Below, piece by piece: positions 63,171-64,000 of a stretch of 64,000 nt of DNA. The notes below the pieces were generated by a model. The model did not search any database and was not told the origin of the DNA. It was given only the letters and a program-made list of their open reading frames with translations. Source of the stretch: Chlamydiota bacterium (GTDB lineage: Bacteria > Chlamydiota > Chlamydiia > Chlamydiales > Parachlamydiaceae); the NCBI GenBank assembly GCA_013287915.1, contig JABDCX010000006.1, positions 1-64,000 of the forward strand, read 5' to 3'. A program made the translations under genes and the position numbers. Numbering within the stretch: the stretch's first letter is position 1; each line of letters begins with the position of its first letter.

Positions 63171-64000
63171 ATGGATACAACCATTCGGCTAAAAAAAGTT
63201 AAAGTTCATAATTTAAAGGCCGTCGACCTGACTCTGGACGCGAACGCCCTCATCGTCTTTACAGGAGTGTCAGGATCGGGCAAGTCTTCAATTGCTTTCG
63301 ATACGATCTATGCAGAAGGACAGCACAGATATGTCACATCTTTAAGCACTTACGCTCAAAGACAGCTCGGAGATATGGCAAAGCCCGATCTAGAGCATGC
63401 AGATGGGATCTCCCCCACGATCTCCATCGAACAAAAATCGGCTGGCCGCAACCCGCGCTCAACCGTTGGAACGCTGACTGAGATCTACGACTATCTGAGG
63501 GTGCTCTATGCACGCATTGGGATTCCCCACTGCCCGGTGAGCGGAGAACCCGTCCTTCCACAAAGTCGGGAAAAGATCATTAAACTTGTACAAAACATTC
63601 CTCCAGGAACAAGGCTGGTCTTTTTGGCTCCCTATGCACGCAGCAAAAAGGGGGAATTCAAAGAAGATTTTGTCGACCTTCTCCGGAAGGGGTACACCCG
63701 CGCCCGCGTCGATGGGACAATGGTGGAATTGGGGGAAGCGCCATCGCTCGATGGCTCTGTCTCTCACGACGTCGATATCGTCGTCGATCGGCTCCTGGTC
63801 AACGCAGAGAACCATTCCCGTATTGCAGAAGCCGTCACAAATGCCCTTCATCTAGGCAATGGAATGATGAGCGTAAGCGACCAGGCAACGCTAGAAGAAA
63901 CCGAATTCTCGACACACGCTTATTCACCCAAATCGGGTCTGTCGTACTCCTCGTTAGAGCCGCACGATTTTTCCTTTAATAGCCCCTCAGGGATGTGCCC
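63171..64000 (+). CDS. uvrA: Excinuclease ABC subunit A, N-terminal part
   Basis: The frame is open from ATG 63171 to the window edge (276 codons). The N-terminal ABC half has Walker A FTGVSGSGKSSIAFD, YAEGQHRYVTSLSTYA, SPTISIEQKS and FSFNSPSGMC at the edge, all UvrA motifs. UvrA finds DNA damage and loads UvrB. Chlamydial UvrA proteins are known to be about twice the normal length; this cannot be tested here. Confidence 0.95.
   Translation, partial: MDTTIRLKKVKVHNLKAVDLTLDANALIVFTGVSGSGKSSIAFDTIYAEGQHRYVTSLSTYAQRQLGDMAKPDLEHADGISPTISIEQKSAGRNPRSTVGTLTEIYDYLRVLYARIGIPHCPVSGEPVLPQSREKIIKLVQNIPPGTRLVFLAPYARSKKGEFKEDFVDLLRKGYTRARVDGTMVELGEAPSLDGSVSHDVDIVVDRLLVNAENHSRIAEAVTNALHLGNGMMSVSDQATLEETEFSTHAYSPKSGLSYSSLEPHDFSFNSPSGMC

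Overview
The window comes from a member of the Chlamydiae, most likely an amoeba-associated (Parachlamydiales-type) lineage and not a Chlamydiaceae species. The first reason is gene order that I recall from Chlamydia: prfA-prmC-ffh-rpsP-trmD-rplS-rnhB-(insert)-gmk-rpoZ-like-metG, pheT followed by a MORN-type lipoprotein, rpmG-lolC-lolD, nusB-murB, cdaA-ybbR next to cydAB, and pyk and uvrA. The second reason is the presence of genes the Chlamydiaceae lack or rarely have: aconitase, PRPP synthase, an RND efflux operon, an RRM protein, DUF1259, and RelE-type and AbiE-type toxin-antitoxin pairs. Base composition looks mid to upper 40s % GC by eye (not computed). The species cannot be named from sequence reading alone.

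Layout. 1-8.9 kb: a cut-off hypothetical gene, a zinc-ribbon protein with transaldolase, two tandem AgcS sodium/amino-acid symporters, a Na+/H+ antiporter, thioredoxin, TrhO and a cysteine-rich protein. 8.9-17 kb: two hypotheticals, a MORN-type lipoprotein, pheT, rpmG, the LolC/D lipoprotein exporter, tRNA-Pro and lgt; lgt and Lol together make and sort lipoproteins. 17-21.2 kb: a 1300-residue surface-type protein in which a seven-bladed LVIVD propeller appears to sit inside an Ig-like domain, followed by a decayed copy of its own 5' end. 21.3-26.7 kb: a TolC/adaptor/AcrB operon. 26.7-27.2 kb: nested inverted repeats. 27.2-34.4 kb: ssb, RRM protein, small membrane protein, third AgcS, metG, hypothetical, omega-like protein, gmk, yicC. 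34.6-37.7 kb: a lineage-specific insert (AAA/DUF4143 ATPase and a 61-residue-repeat membrane protein). 37.8-43.5 kb: a compact translation and secretion operon from rpmE/prfA to rnhB.

43.6-48.7 kb: an rRNA-methylase-like protein, a DUF1259 protein, a hypothetical gene and aconitase; a RelE-type toxin-antitoxin module is wedged between the last two and bounded by a 45-bp exact direct repeat that gives each gene its own intact 3' end. 48.8-51 kb: nusB-murB-PHP with 8-bp overlaps. 51.1-56.3 kb: HMA-like secreted protein, pyk, rsmE, ybbR, cdaA (c-di-AMP synthesis). 56.4-59.9 kb: prs with a hydrophobic N-terminus and cytochrome bd oxidase. 59.9-63.1 kb: a lineage-specific hypothetical, a 181-bp MITE-like hairpin, an AbiE-type pair and a small secreted protein. 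From 63.17 kb: the start of uvrA, running off the window.

The most notable non-textbook signals are the TA insertion with duplicated overlapping gene ends, the nested propeller protein and its remnant, the MITE-like hairpin with a possible TTCAA target duplication, the nested repeats after acrB, and an lgt ribosome-binding site buried in the terminator hairpin of the tRNA-Pro gene.
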